A program made the translations under genes and the position numbers. This document shows positions 41,921-49,933 of a stretch of 64,000 nucleotides of DNA, one piece after another. The notes beneath the pieces were generated by a model that saw nothing but the letters and a program-made list of their open reading frames with translations, ran no database searches and was not told the origin of the DNA. Origin of the DNA: Allobosea sp. 67-29. GTDB lineage: Bacteria > Pseudomonadota > Alphaproteobacteria > Rhizobiales > Beijerinckiaceae. Numbering within the stretch: position 1 is the first letter of the stretch; every line of letters begins with the position of its first letter. The DNA is taken from positions 182,108 to 246,107 of the forward strand of contig NZ_MKSQ01000005.1 of NCBI RefSeq assembly GCF_001898115.1, given 5' to 3'.

Positions 41921-42850
41921 TCAGATCGCGGCGCGCGGATCGTGCTTCGCGATGCGGCTCAGCAGGTAATCGACCTCGGCCTTGCCCGCGGCGCTGAGAG
42001 CCGAGCCCGGCTTGCGCTGGGAGTCGTGGCTGAGGATGCCGCGCTTCGCCATGACGTATTTGCGCACGGCGAGGCCGACGCCCTGCTGCTGTTCGTAGCG
42101 CATCAGCGGCAGATGCGCGTCGAAGATGTCATGCGCCTCGTCCCGCTTGCCGGCCTTCTGCAGGCGAACCACGTCGATCAGCAGCTCGGGGAAGGCATAG
42201 CCGGTGTTGGCGCCGTCGGCGCCGCGCTCCATCTCGAAATCGAGGAACAGCCCGCCATTGCCGGTCACGATCGAGATCGGCCGCAGCGAGCCTTCCTTCT
42301 GGAACTTGCGCAGCGTCGAGATCTTCTCCAGCCCCGGCCAGTCCTCGTGCTTCAGCATCACGCAGGAGGGGTTGTCCATGATGATCTTGCGGATCACGGC
42401 AGGCGTCATCACCACCGAGAGCGTCAGCGGGTAGTCCTGGATGACGAAGGGGATGTCGCTGCCGATCGCCTCGACGGCCTGCGCGTAGTAGCCGGTGATC
42501 TGGTCGTCGGTGCGAAGCGAGGGCGGCGGGGCGATCATCACGCCGCCGGCGCCGAGGTCCATCACCTGCCGCGCGAGCGAGCGCATCGCGGCGAAGCCGG
42601 GCGCCGAGACGCCGACGATGATCGGCTTGCCGGCCATCTTCGCCACCGCGCGCTTGACCAGCCCGACCGATTCCTCGGGCTCGAGCTTCGGCGCCTCGCC
42701 CATGATGCCGAGCACGGTCGTCCCGTCGGCGCCGATCCCGTGGTAGAACTCGAACAGCCGGTCGGCCGAATGCCAGTCGACGCTGCCATCCGGGTTGAAC
42801 GGCGTCGGCGCGATCGGGAAGACGCCCGAGGCGTCGGAGGTCAGGGGCAT
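41921..42850 (-). CDS. Dihydrodipicolinate synthase family aldolase/lyase
   Basis: A 309-residue class I aldolase-like TIM barrel of the DapA/N-acetylneuraminate lyase family. The Schiff-base Lys is in CVMLKHEDWPG near residue 170, and the proton-relay Tyr in VIQDYPLTL near residue 140. The expected GTT-type pocket is not classical (TTVLGIMGEAP near 45), which argues against true DapA and for a sugar-acid or keto-acid lyase. The ATG at 42850 has AAGGA upstream. It is 26 bases after the FAH-family gene, forming a catabolic pair. Confidence 0.87.
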   Translation of the reverse strand: MPLTSDASGVFPIAPTPFNPDGSVDWHSADRLFEFYHGIGADGTTVLGIMGEAPKLEPEESVGLVKRAVAKMAGKPIIVGVSAPGFAAMRSLARQVMDLGAGGVMIAPPPSLRTDDQITGYYAQAVEAIGSDIPFVIQDYPLTLSVVMTPAVIRKIIMDNPSCVMLKHEDWPGLEKISTLRKFQKEGSLRPISIVTGNGGLFLDFEMERGADGANTGYAFPELLIDVVRLQKAGKRDEAHDIFDAHLPLMRYEQQQGVGLAVRKYVMAKRGILSHDSQRKPGSALSAAGKAEVDYLLSRIAKHDPRAAI

Positions 42851-42876
42851 GATGCTGTCCTTGTCGTGTGGCGCGG

Positions 42877-43563
42877 TCAGACGATCCGGGTCCGGACCGT
42901 GCCGACGCCGGCGATCTCGCCTTCCAGTACATCGCCGTGCTTGACGGCGGCCACGCCTTCCGGCGTGCCGGTGAAGATCAGGTCGCCCGGCTTGAGCTCG
43001 ACCAGCCCCGAGAGATAGGCGATCGTTTCCTCGACGTTCCAGATCTGCTTGGCGAGGTCGGAGCTCTGGCGCACCACGCCGTTGACGGTGAGCGCGATCT
43101 TGCCAGCGCTGGGGTGCCCGGCCTGGCTCGCCGGCACGATCTCGCCGACCGGCCCGGAGAAGTCGAAGCCCTTGCTCATGTCCCAGGGGCGCCCGGTCTT
43201 CTTGGCCGCGTTCTGAAGGTCGCGCCGTGTCATGTCGAGCCCGGCGGCGTAGCCGTAGACATGGGCCAGCGCCTCCGATTCGGGAATGTCCTTCCCGCCG
43301 GTGCCGATGGCGACGACGAGCTCCATCTCGTGGTGGAGGTCCTTGGTCTTGGTCGGGTAGGGCATGTCGGCGCCGTTGATCAGCAGCGCATCGGCCGGCT
43401 TGGTGAAGAAGAACGGCTCCTCGCGGTCGGGGTCGCCGCCCATCTCGCGGGTGTGTTCGGCATAGTTGCGCCCGACGCAGAAGACGCGACGCACCGGGAA
43501 GGAGCCGCCGCCGGCGACGGGAACGGCGGTCACGGCCGGCGGGTCGATCACATAGTTGCTCAT
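42877..43563 (-). CDS. Fumarylacetoacetate hydrolase family protein
   Basis: A 228-residue FAH-fold enzyme close to fumarylpyruvate hydrolases. It has VFCVGRNYAEHTREMG near residue 27, the metal-binding HHEMELVVAIG near 77 and the Asp in GYAAGLDMTRRDLQ near 108, then FTGTPEGVA near residue 200. The substrate, probably a beta-diketo acid, is not identifiable. It is first in a two-gene unit with the DapA-like enzyme, which suggests breakdown of a sugar acid or aromatic intermediate. Confidence 0.88.
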   Translation of the reverse strand: MSNYVIDPPAVTAVPVAGGGSFPVRRVFCVGRNYAEHTREMGGDPDREEPFFFTKPADALLINGADMPYPTKTKDLHHEMELVVAIGTGGKDIPESEALAHVYGYAAGLDMTRRDLQNAAKKTGRPWDMSKGFDFSGPVGEIVPASQAGHPSAGKIALTVNGVVRQSSDLAKQIWNVEETIAYLSGLVELKPGDLIFTGTPEGVAAVKHGDVLEGEIAGVGTVRTRIV

Positions 43564-43788
43564 GGCTTGTCTCCCGGTCGAATGTCCTGCCGCCGTTCAT
43601 GCGGGAGCGGCGGCGCCATCGCAAGGGCTCTCGCTTCGGGAGCAGGGCTGCGCGGGCGGCATTGCGTCCCCTGGCCTCTTCGCTCTCGCGGCAAGGTTTT
43701 GTGCGCCGCGTCGTTGCAACCGCGACGAAATGCCACCTACAGTATCGCGCCGGGTCGGCCCGGCGCCTGAGAGAGGAAGGAAGCGGAC

Positions 43789-43998
43789 GTGAGTACGGGA
43801 ACCGTCAAATGGTTCAACGAGACGAAGGGCTACGGCTTCATTACCCCCGACCAGGGCGGGAGTGACGTATTCGTTCATATCAGCGCGGTCGAGCGCTCCG
43901 GCCTGCGCGGGCTGAGCGAGGGGCAGAAGATCAGCTATGATCTCGAGCCCGACCGGAAGACCGGCAAGAACGCGGCGGTCAATCTGAAGGTCGCCTGA
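43789..43998 (+). CDS. Cold-shock domain protein (CspA family)
   Basis: A 69-residue single-domain OB-fold nucleic-acid chaperone. RNP1 is KGYGFITP near residue 12 and RNP2 is VFVHIS near residue 27. The start is GTG at 43789, with GAGGAAGG 10-17 bases upstream. The 225-base region before it, shared with the FAH gene, is a likely long 5' leader as in other csp genes, but I cannot identify a specific element in it. Confidence 0.94.
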   Translation: MSTGTVKWFNETKGYGFITPDQGGSDVFVHISAVERSGLRGLSEGQKISYDLEPDRKTGKNAAVNLKVA

Positions 43999-44193
43999 CG
44001 CTTCGGACGCCGATGCACTGAGGAGGCAGGTCGCCGCTTTCGCCCGGGAGGGTGAGGCGATCTTGCGAATGCGGGAAGACGAGCGGCGGCGATATCGCTT
44101 CCCGAGCCACGACGAATCTCGATCGTACGGATTCGATTGCGCAAGGATTCGGGGCCTGTCCGTCGCCGGAGGCGGCGGAACGAGACGGACGCC

Positions 44194-45432
44194 TCAGATG
44201 CGTCCGGGAGCCGGATGGAAGAGCCGGCCCTTCTCCACGATCAGCACGATGATCAGCGCGACCAGCCCGCACAGGGCGAAGCCGAGCGTGATCGGCACGA
44301 CCGTCCCGTCGAAATGCTGGCCGATATAGAAGCCGAGCAGGGCGCCCACCACCGTGGTGACGAAGCCCTGGACGGACGAGGCCGTTCCCGCGACATGGCC
44401 GAGCGGATCCATCGCGAGCGCACCGAAATTCGGTCCGATCAGGCCAAAGCAGAACATCGCCCCGCCCTGGAACAGCGCGAAGAGCAGCAACGTCTCGTGG
44501 CCGGACAGCGCGATCAGCGCGTGCGTGCCGGTGAACAGGATGTAGCCGATCAGCGCGCCATGCGAGACGCGGCGCATGCCCAGCCGTCCGACGATGCGCG
44601 AATTCAGCAGCGAGGCCGCCGCCATGAACAGCGCGATCGCGGCGAAGACGATCGTGAAGAGATGGGGCACCTCGAAGACGTCGACGAAGACCTGCTGCGC
44701 CGAGTTGATGAAGCCGAACAAGCCGCCGAGCACGAAGGCCATCGCCAGCATGTAGCCGACGCCGATCCGGCTGGTCAGCGTGGTGCGGAAGGCGGCGGAG
44801 ACGTTGGCGACGTCGATCGGCTTGCGATCCTCGGGATGCTGCGTCTCCGGCAGCTTGAACGCCACGCACAGCATCACCCCGGCACCGAAGGCGGTCAGGA
44901 TGCCGAAGATCCAGCGCCACGGCGCCACGACGAGGATGGCCTGGCCGATGGAGGGAGCGAGGATCGGGACGGCGAGGAAGACGATCAGGGCGAGCGACAT
45001 CACCCGCGCCATGTCGCGTCCCGAATAGCAGTCCCGCACGATCGAGACCGTGAGCACGCGTGTCGCCGCCGCTCCGACACCCTGGATCACGCGGGCGACC
45101 ATCATCGCCTCGAACGAGTTGGACAGTGCCGCGCCGATGCTCGCCAGCACATAGACGGCGAGCCCGAACAGCAGCACCGGGCGTCGGCCGTAGCGGTCCG
45201 AGATCGTGCCGTAGAAGATCTGCGACACGCCGAAGCCGAGCAGATAGGCGGTGATGATCCATTGCCGCTGGTTGGCCGCGGCGATGCCGAGCGCCTCGGC
45301 CATCTCCGGCAGCGCCGGCAGCATCGAATCGATCGCGAGCGCGTTCGTCGCCATCAGCGCAGCGGCGAGCCCCACGAAGGGATAGAAACCCATGCCGTGG
45401 CGCGGCCGGGCGAGGGCGGTCATGTCGTTCAT
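44194..45432 (-). CDS. Bcr/CflA family multidrug efflux MFS transporter
   Basis: A 412-residue, 12-helix inner-membrane drug:proton antiporter. The Bcr/CflA hallmarks are AIDSMLPALPEMA near residue 33, the motif A loop GTISDRYGRRPVLL near 75, and the motif C-like stretch GVGAAATRVLTVSIVRD near 118. Bicyclomycin, florfenicol and sulfonamide-type drugs are substrates in relatives; the substrate here is unknown. There is no adjacent regulator; it is separated from the GST gene by 136 bases on the same strand. Confidence 0.9.
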   Translation of the reverse strand: MNDMTALARPRHGMGFYPFVGLAAALMATNALAIDSMLPALPEMAEALGIAAANQRQWIITAYLLGFGVSQIFYGTISDRYGRRPVLLFGLAVYVLASIGAALSNSFEAMMVARVIQGVGAAATRVLTVSIVRDCYSGRDMARVMSLALIVFLAVPILAPSIGQAILVVAPWRWIFGILTAFGAGVMLCVAFKLPETQHPEDRKPIDVANVSAAFRTTLTSRIGVGYMLAMAFVLGGLFGFINSAQQVFVDVFEVPHLFTIVFAAIALFMAAASLLNSRIVGRLGMRRVSHGALIGYILFTGTHALIALSGHETLLLFALFQGGAMFCFGLIGPNFGALAMDPLGHVAGTASSVQGFVTTVVGALLGFYIGQHFDGTVVPITLGFALCGLVALIIVLIVEKGRLFHPAPGRI

Positions 45433-45568
45433 GGCGAATCTGCAAAAAGGGCACGCGGACAGGCGCGGCGGGCGAAGGGCCCAGCGTGCGACGACCGTGT
45501 AGACCGCCCGGCATGACGCAGCAACCCGTGATACCGGTCGCGCGCCATGCGCCTGGCGCGTGCCGCGC

Positions 45569-46204
45569 TCAGCCGGCCTTCTGCATCTGCGCCATCAGTT
45601 CGTCGTCGATCCGTTTGGCCCGCTGCGCGGCGGGCCGCTCTGCGAGCCGCGCGCCATAGGCTTCGAAGACGGGGCGCTTCTCGATCGTGCCGAACTGCAG
45701 GCCCCACTGGATCTGCGAGCCGACATAGACGTCCGCGGCGCTGAAGCGATCGCCGGCGATGTAGGCGCCTTGCGAAACCGCGTGTTCGAGCGTGTCCATC
45801 GCATCGGCATAGGTGCCGTAGCCGAGGGACCGCGCGGCTTCGGGCGGAGCCGACAGGCCGAAGGCCTTGGCCGCGACGGCCGCCTCGACCGGCCCGGCGG
45901 CGAAGAACATCCAGCGGTAATAGGCGCCGCGCGCCCGGTCGCCCGGGGCGGGCGCGAGCCCGGCCTGCGGGAAGGCGTCGGCGAGATAGGCGCAGATGGC
46001 GGCGCATTCGGTGACGATCGTCGCGCCATGGACCAGCGCCGGGACCTTGCCCATCGGGTTGATCGCCTTGTAGGCCGGCCCCTTCATCGGCTCGCCGAAG
46101 CCGACGATCTCGGCACGGTAGGGCTGGCCGAGCTCCTCCATCATCCAGCGGGCGATGCGGCCGCGCGACATCGGGTTGGTGTAGAGCACGAGTTCGTCGG
46201 ACAT
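45569..46204 (-). CDS. Glutathione S-transferase family protein
   Basis: A 211-residue cytosolic GST. The N-terminal thioredoxin fold has TNPMSRGRIARWMMEELG near residues 9-26, with Ser as the likely thiol-activating residue. The cis-Pro/GSH-binding region is GKVPALVHGATIVTECAAIC near residues 52-71. The all-helical C-terminal domain follows. The substrate is unknown. The ATG at 46204 has GGAAA-type ribosome-binding sequence upstream. It is divergent from the tail-anchored unknown. Confidence 0.9.
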   Translation of the reverse strand: MSDELVLYTNPMSRGRIARWMMEELGQPYRAEIVGFGEPMKGPAYKAINPMGKVPALVHGATIVTECAAICAYLADAFPQAGLAPAPGDRARGAYYRWMFFAAGPVEAAVAAKAFGLSAPPEAARSLGYGTYADAMDTLEHAVSQGAYIAGDRFSAADVYVGSQIQWGLQFGTIEKRPVFEAYGARLAERPAAQRAKRIDDELMAQMQKAG

Positions 46205-46326
46205 GGCGTTTCCTTCCGCGACGGTCTTGTTTCTATCCTGCGACCTTGGCGCGCTGATGTCAGGAGCGCCTCGCCTGACGCATGCGCGTCGACCTGTTAT
46301 CGTCCCGGCGAAGCAGGACGAGGTGC

Positions 46327-47079
46327 ATGGACGAATCACAGCCGACAGCGAGCATGTCCGTCAGCGGCGGACGCATGACGATCGGCGGTTCGCCCCATCG
46401 TTACCTGCAGGACGTGACGCGCCGCTTCCGGCTCGAGGCGGCGGCGCTGCGCCTGGTCGGCGGCTATGTCAGCCGCGATGGGCAGCTCGGCGACGCCCGG
46501 CGGATCGAGGCCGATGCGCGCATCGCCGCCGGCCGGCTGTGCCGCGCCGGACGGGAAGGGGCGGACGACGCGCTGGGCCTGACGCTGCGCCCCTTCGCCG
46601 CTGCCGGAGAATCGTCGCGCCTGCTGCTGATGCTCGGCTATCGCGATGACGACGGCGAGGCCGTGCCATTTGCCGAGGCGTTCCTGCCGCCTCCCGTCTT
46701 CGACGACCTGAAGGCCGAGATGCTCTCCGGCCGCGCCGGTGGGCTCGCGCTGGAGGCGACAACCAGCCTGTGGATTCGCGAGGAGGACCATGGTCTTCCG
46801 GCCGCGCAGCCGGTCGACTGGTATCTCGGCCCGGCGGAGGACGGAAATGGCACGGTGCCCGCCCGCGGCTTCGTCGAGAGCATCGAATGGCGGCCTGCTG
46901 CGGTCGCGGAGCACCGCGCTTCGGCGAGCGCGCCTGCACCGGCTGCGATGCCCGATCCGCTCGATCCGGACGAGCCTGACGAGGAGACCGCCGCCGACCA
47001 GCTTCGCCGGATCAACTGGAGCCTCAAGCAGCTCCTGCTGCTTCTGGCCTTCCTGCTGATCATCGTCGCGGTGAAATAA
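46327..47079 (+). CDS. Tail-anchored protein of unknown function (250 aa)
   Basis: No family recognised. Residues 1-200 are soluble alpha/beta sequence without Cys clusters, with recurring Arg-rich segments (RRFRLEAAALRLVGGYVSRDG near residues 32-52) and a Trp-Tyr-rich LWIREEDHGLP block. Residues 205-230 are acidic and Pro-rich. The C-terminus is one hydrophobic helix (about residues 233-249) ending in Val-Lys, so the body should face the cytoplasm with the tail in the membrane. The ATG at 46327 has GAGG at a short distance. It ends 45 bases from the converging copper chaperone gene. Confidence 0.7.
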   Translation: MDESQPTASMSVSGGRMTIGGSPHRYLQDVTRRFRLEAAALRLVGGYVSRDGQLGDARRIEADARIAAGRLCRAGREGADDALGLTLRPFAAAGESSRLLLMLGYRDDDGEAVPFAEAFLPPPVFDDLKAEMLSGRAGGLALEATTSLWIREEDHGLPAAQPVDWYLGPAEDGNGTVPARGFVESIEWRPAAVAEHRASASAPAPAAMPDPLDPDEPDEETAADQLRRINWSLKQLLLLLAFLLIIVAVK

Positions 47080-47124
47080 GCACCCGCCGGTACCGGTTCT
47101 GGCCGGCACCGGCGGGCGCAGCCG

Positions 47125-47604
47125 TCAGTGTCCCTTGTGGTCGGCCTCTCCGCCCTTGGCGGCGATCGAGTCGACCTTGAACTCGACATCGACGCTGCCC
47201 GCCTTTTCGAAGGTCAGCGTGCCTTTCATCATCTCGCCCTGCTTCAGCGGCTGCTTCAGGTTCATGAACATGATGTGGTAGCCGCCCGGCTTGAACTCGA
47301 CCTTGCCGCCGGCCGGCACCTCGATGCCCTTCTCCAGCGGCCGCATGGTCATGATGCCGTCCTTCATCGCCATCTCGTGCATCTCCGCGTGTGCGGCGAA
47401 GGGAACGGAGACGGAAACCAGCCGGTCGGGCGTCGTTCCGGTGTTCTCGATGCTGAGATAGCCGCCGCCGACCTTGGCGCCGGCCGGGGTCGCACGCGAC
47501 CAGGGATGGCCGATCTTGAGCGGCCCGAGCTTGAATTCATGGGCCGATGCGAAGGAGACGGAAAGCGCCAGCGCCGCGGCTGCGAGAGAGAGCGAAAGCT
47601 TCAT
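47125..47604 (-). CDS. Periplasmic copper chaperone PCu(A)C
   Basis: A 159-residue exported copper chaperone that delivers Cu(I) to cytochrome oxidase. A signal peptide of about 21 residues ends SFASA before HEF. The Cu site follows the family rule H(M)-X10-M-X21-H-X-M: AEMHEMAMKDGIMTM near residue 73 and YHIMFMNLK near residue 108. The C-terminal KGGEADHKGH adds His residues that could also bind metal. It lies 92 bases downstream of the DUF2946 gene, a common copper pair in Alphaproteobacteria. Confidence 0.92.
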   Translation of the reverse strand: MKLSLSLAAAALALSVSFASAHEFKLGPLKIGHPWSRATPAGAKVGGGYLSIENTGTTPDRLVSVSVPFAAHAEMHEMAMKDGIMTMRPLEKGIEVPAGGKVEFKPGGYHIMFMNLKQPLKQGEMMKGTLTFEKAGSVDVEFKVDSIAAKGGEADHKGH

Positions 47605-47696
47605 CGTGATGATCCTGAAGATGGGCAAGCCACGCCGCGGCACTCTGCGCGGTCGTCCGGCCTGAAAATGGCGAAAAGGGTCCTGGGCGGTCGCAC

Positions 47697-48083
47697 TCAG
47701 CTCGCAGGCGGCGCGCGCGAGGGCGGCAGACCTGTCGCGAAGAGCGGGTGCCGGCCGTCCTGCTGCACCGGCGGGAGCGCGACATGGCTCTCGGCCGGGC
47801 TGGCGACTGCCGTCGCGAGCACCGGCGGGCCGCCGATGACCGGGTTGTGCGGGCAGCCCTTGCAATGGCCGAGCTCGCCGAGCGGGCCCGCCGGGACAGC
47901 CGGCTGGCCGTCGCTGGGAGCTGGCGCTCCCGAGCAGAGCAGGATGCCGCTCGGCAGGCCCGAAGCCGCCGAGGGAGCCGGCGCCAGCGCGAGGGCGAGC
48001 ACGCCCAGCGCATAGGCCATGGCGAGCCATGCCCCGAGGACGGAGCGGCGTAGCCAGGGAAGAAGGCGGGCTCGGGCCGGCAT
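47697..48083 (-). CDS. DUF2946-like membrane/periplasmic protein
   Basis: 128 residues: a basic N-terminus, one membrane helix (about 12-34), then a Pro-rich periplasmic part with the metal-type motif GHCKGCPHN near residue 72, a CxxC with flanking His. DUF2946 proteins accompany copper and cobalt/zinc uptake or TonB genes, and a metal-handling role is likely but unproved. It is first in a pair with PCu(A)C. Its promoter should lie in 48084-48196. Confidence 0.75.
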   Translation of the reverse strand: MPARARLLPWLRRSVLGAWLAMAYALGVLALALAPAPSAASGLPSGILLCSGAPAPSDGQPAVPAGPLGELGHCKGCPHNPVIGGPPVLATAVASPAESHVALPPVQQDGRHPLFATGLPPSRAPPAS

Positions 48084-48196
48084 GGGGCATCAATGGCCTT
48101 CGTCCGCGCCTGCGGTCAAGCGGCGGCATTGCCACGGTGGATTGGCCGTCAATGACGCCCGCGGCCCATGGCGTGGAAAAGTATTCTCCGGCGCAT

Positions 48197-48232
48197 CGTT
48201 TCTTTAAAAGAACGAACCGATTGACAAATCGG
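48197..48232. promoter_or_regulatory. Two adjacent palindromes and a -35 box upstream of the metNIQ leader
   Basis: CGTT-T-CTTTAAAAG-A-ACG (48197-48214) is a near-perfect palindrome; TTCTTT-A-AAAGAA inside it is perfect. It is followed at 48217-48232 by the perfect CCGATT-GACA-AATCGG, which contains TTGACA (48221-48226). The -10 (GAGATT at 48244) is poor, so an activator may be needed. Either the leader/metNIQ unit or the divergent DUF2946 gene could be the target. Confidence 0.5.
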
Positions 48233-48364
48233 ACCGCAGGGGCGAGATTGGCGACGTTCCCGGTTCGCCGGGAGCCGCGGGGATTTGAGCGAGCAGCTTG
48301 CGCCGCGTCACCAAACGCTAAAGCGCCACGACTGGGTCGTGGGCTCCAGATCGAGGAGACCGAT

Positions 48365-48433
48365 ATGACCGTTGCGAGGATCGTTCGGAGCCGGCCGCGT
48401 TCCCGTTCCCTGCCCTGCTGCTGTCGACGCTGA
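48365..48433 (+). CDS. Poly-cysteine leader peptide of the metNIQ unit (22 aa)
   Basis: ATG at 48365 with GAGGAG at 48353-48358, six bases away: the best ribosome-binding site in the region. The peptide is Arg/Ser-rich and ends SLPCCCRR, with Cys codons TGC-TGC-TGT at 48416-48424 and a stop at 48431. It is too short and too odd in composition to be a stable protein; it reads as a sensor peptide on which ribosomes stall when Cys-tRNA is short. Two mutually exclusive hairpins follow (48441-48489), then an 83-codon gene and metN. Poly-Cys leader peptides acting as cysteine attenuators are known from mycobacteria; function here is inference. Confidence 0.65.
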   Translation: MTVARIVRSRPRSRSLPCCCRR

Positions 48434-48440
48434 GACCACC

Positions 48441-48489
48441 AGGCGCCCATCGCCTCTCGTTTCACCGTCGTTCCAAGCGCCGCGAGGCG
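48441..48489 (+). promoter_or_regulatory. Alternative RNA hairpins after the leader peptide (candidate attenuator)
   Basis: Hairpin A: AGGCG (48441-48445) with CGCCT (48451-48455). Hairpin B: CGCCTC (48451-48456) with GAGGCG (48484-48489), extended by two pairs past one mismatch. They share 48451-48455, so only one can form. The first arm begins 17 bases after the last Cys codon, close enough for a stalled ribosome to affect pairing. There is no T-run, so control would be by Rho or translation rather than an intrinsic terminator. Confidence 0.45.
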
Positions 48490-48506
48490 GCACAGAAAGC
48501 AGAGCT

Positions 48507-48758
48507 ATGTCCCTTTCATCCTACCCGGACGGCCGGCACAGCCCGGCCCAGCAGGCCTATGTCATCGAGGTCGGCGAGACGCAGGCCGGGCTCGTCAACC
48601 GGCGCGCCGACGAGCGCTTCTTCACCTTCATCGCGGCGAGCGCCGCCTTCCGCGCGCTCGACGGTCACCGTTTCGCCACGCCGGGCGCGGCCGAGCTTGC
48701 CGCGCGCCTGGTCACGCAGCCCCGCCGTGGTGCATCCGCCCGCCGGCTGGCGTCGTAG
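48507..48758 (+). CDS. Small conserved-looking hypothetical protein (83 aa) before metN
   Basis: ATG at 48507, TAG-type stop at 48758. No signal peptide or membrane helix; it reads as one small alpha/beta domain: AYVIEVGETQAGLVNR (residues 17-32), a Phe-rich FFTFIAASAAFRAL stretch and an Ala/Arg-rich tail. I have the impression of similar short proteins in other Alphaproteobacteria but cannot name a family. The ribosome-binding site is weak, so it may depend on coupling with the leader region. It is 65 bases before metN. Confidence 0.55.
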   Translation: MSLSSYPDGRHSPAQQAYVIEVGETQAGLVNRRADERFFTFIAASAAFRALDGHRFATPGAAELAARLVTQPRRGASARRLAS

Positions 48759-48823
48759 GCGCCGAGGCACTCTGAAGCAGCTCGACCTCACCTGTCGGCC
48801 CCGTCATTCGCACTCCTGAGGAC

Positions 48824-49933
48824 ATGATGAACGCCCCCGTCAAACCCGACGCGCTGAACCTCGGCGCGCGGCCCATTTCGGCTCCCGAGCCGATCATCCG
48901 CTTCGAACGGCTCGGCAAGACCTACGCCGGACGCAGCGGCCAGCAGGCCGTGGCCGCCCTCTCCGGCATCGACCTGGCAGTTCCAGCCGGCGCCATCGTC
49001 GGCGTCATCGGCCGTTCCGGCGCCGGCAAGTCGACGCTGATCCGCCTCGTCAACGGGCTGGAGCGGGCCACTGCCGGCCGGCTCGTGATCGAGGGGGAGG
49101 AGGTCACGGCGCTGAACGAGGCCGGCTGGCGCCGTCGGCGGCGGGAGATCGGCATGATCTTCCAGCACTTCAACCTGCTATCATCGCGCACGGTGTTCGA
49201 CAATGTCGCCCTGCCGCTGGAGATCGCGGGCACGCCGAAGGCGGCCATTGCCGACAAGGTCGAGAGACTGCTGGCGCTGGTCGGGCTCGCCGACAAGCAC
49301 GGGCGCTATCCCGCCGAACTCTCGGGCGGCCAGAAGCAGCGCGTCGGCATCGCCCGCGCCTTGGCGACCGACCCCAAGGTGCTGCTCTGCGACGAGGCGA
49401 CCTCGGCGCTCGACCCCGAGACGACGAAGGCCATCCTGGCGCTGCTGCGGCAGGTCAATCGCGAGCTCGGCATCACCATCCTGCTGATCACCCACGAGAT
49501 CCCGGTCATCAAGGAGATCTGCGATCGCGTGGCGGTGATCGAGGGCGGGCGGATCGTCGAGGAGGGCGAGACCTTCGCCGTCTTCACCAACCCGCAGCAT
49601 CCGACCACGGCGCGCTTCGTCGAGGCGGTCACCGGCGTCGAGGTGCCGGCGCATCTCGCGGGCCGCATCCGGGCCGAGGGGCGTCCGGGCGACGACATCG
49701 TGCTGCGCGTCACCTTCACCGGCGAGAACGCCACGGCCCCGGTCATCAGCCGGCTGAGCGCGGTCGTCGGTGTCGACGTCAACATCCTGGCCGGGCGGAT
49801 CGACGCCATCGCCGGCCGCCCCTTCGGCAGCCTGCTTGTCTCGATCCCATCACGCGTGCCGGAAAGCGAGGCAGTGCTCGGCGCGCTCCGGAATCTCGGT
49901 CTCAAGGCGGAGGTGGTCGGCCATGTCTCCTGA
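48824..49933 (+). CDS. metN: Methionine ABC transporter ATP-binding protein
   Basis: The 369-residue ATPase of the D/L-methionine importer. Walker A is GRSGAGKST near residue 63, the Q-loop QHFN near 116, the signature LSGGQKQR near 166, and Walker B VLLCDEATSALDP near 186. The C-terminal 90 residues are the NIL domain, which binds methionine and inhibits the pump. It overlaps metI by 11 bases. The upstream poly-Cys leader suggests control by sulfur amino acid supply. Confidence 0.94.
   Translation: MMNAPVKPDALNLGARPISAPEPIIRFERLGKTYAGRSGQQAVAALSGIDLAVPAGAIVGVIGRSGAGKSTLIRLVNGLERATAGRLVIEGEEVTALNEAGWRRRRREIGMIFQHFNLLSSRTVFDNVALPLEIAGTPKAAIADKVERLLALVGLADKHGRYPAELSGGQKQRVGIARALATDPKVLLCDEATSALDPETTKAILALLRQVNRELGITILLITHEIPVIKEICDRVAVIEGGRIVEEGETFAVFTNPQHPTTARFVEAVTGVEVPAHLAGRIRAEGRPGDDIVLRVTFTGENATAPVISRLSAVVGVDVNILAGRIDAIAGRPFGSLLVSIPSRVPESEAVLGALRNLGLKAEVVGHVS

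Noticed and set aside
48029..48364. Longer frame in phase with the poly-Cys leader peptide
   Set aside because: The upstream part has no ribosome-binding site or conserved look, and includes promoter palindromes. The 22-codon frame has the strong GAGGAG.
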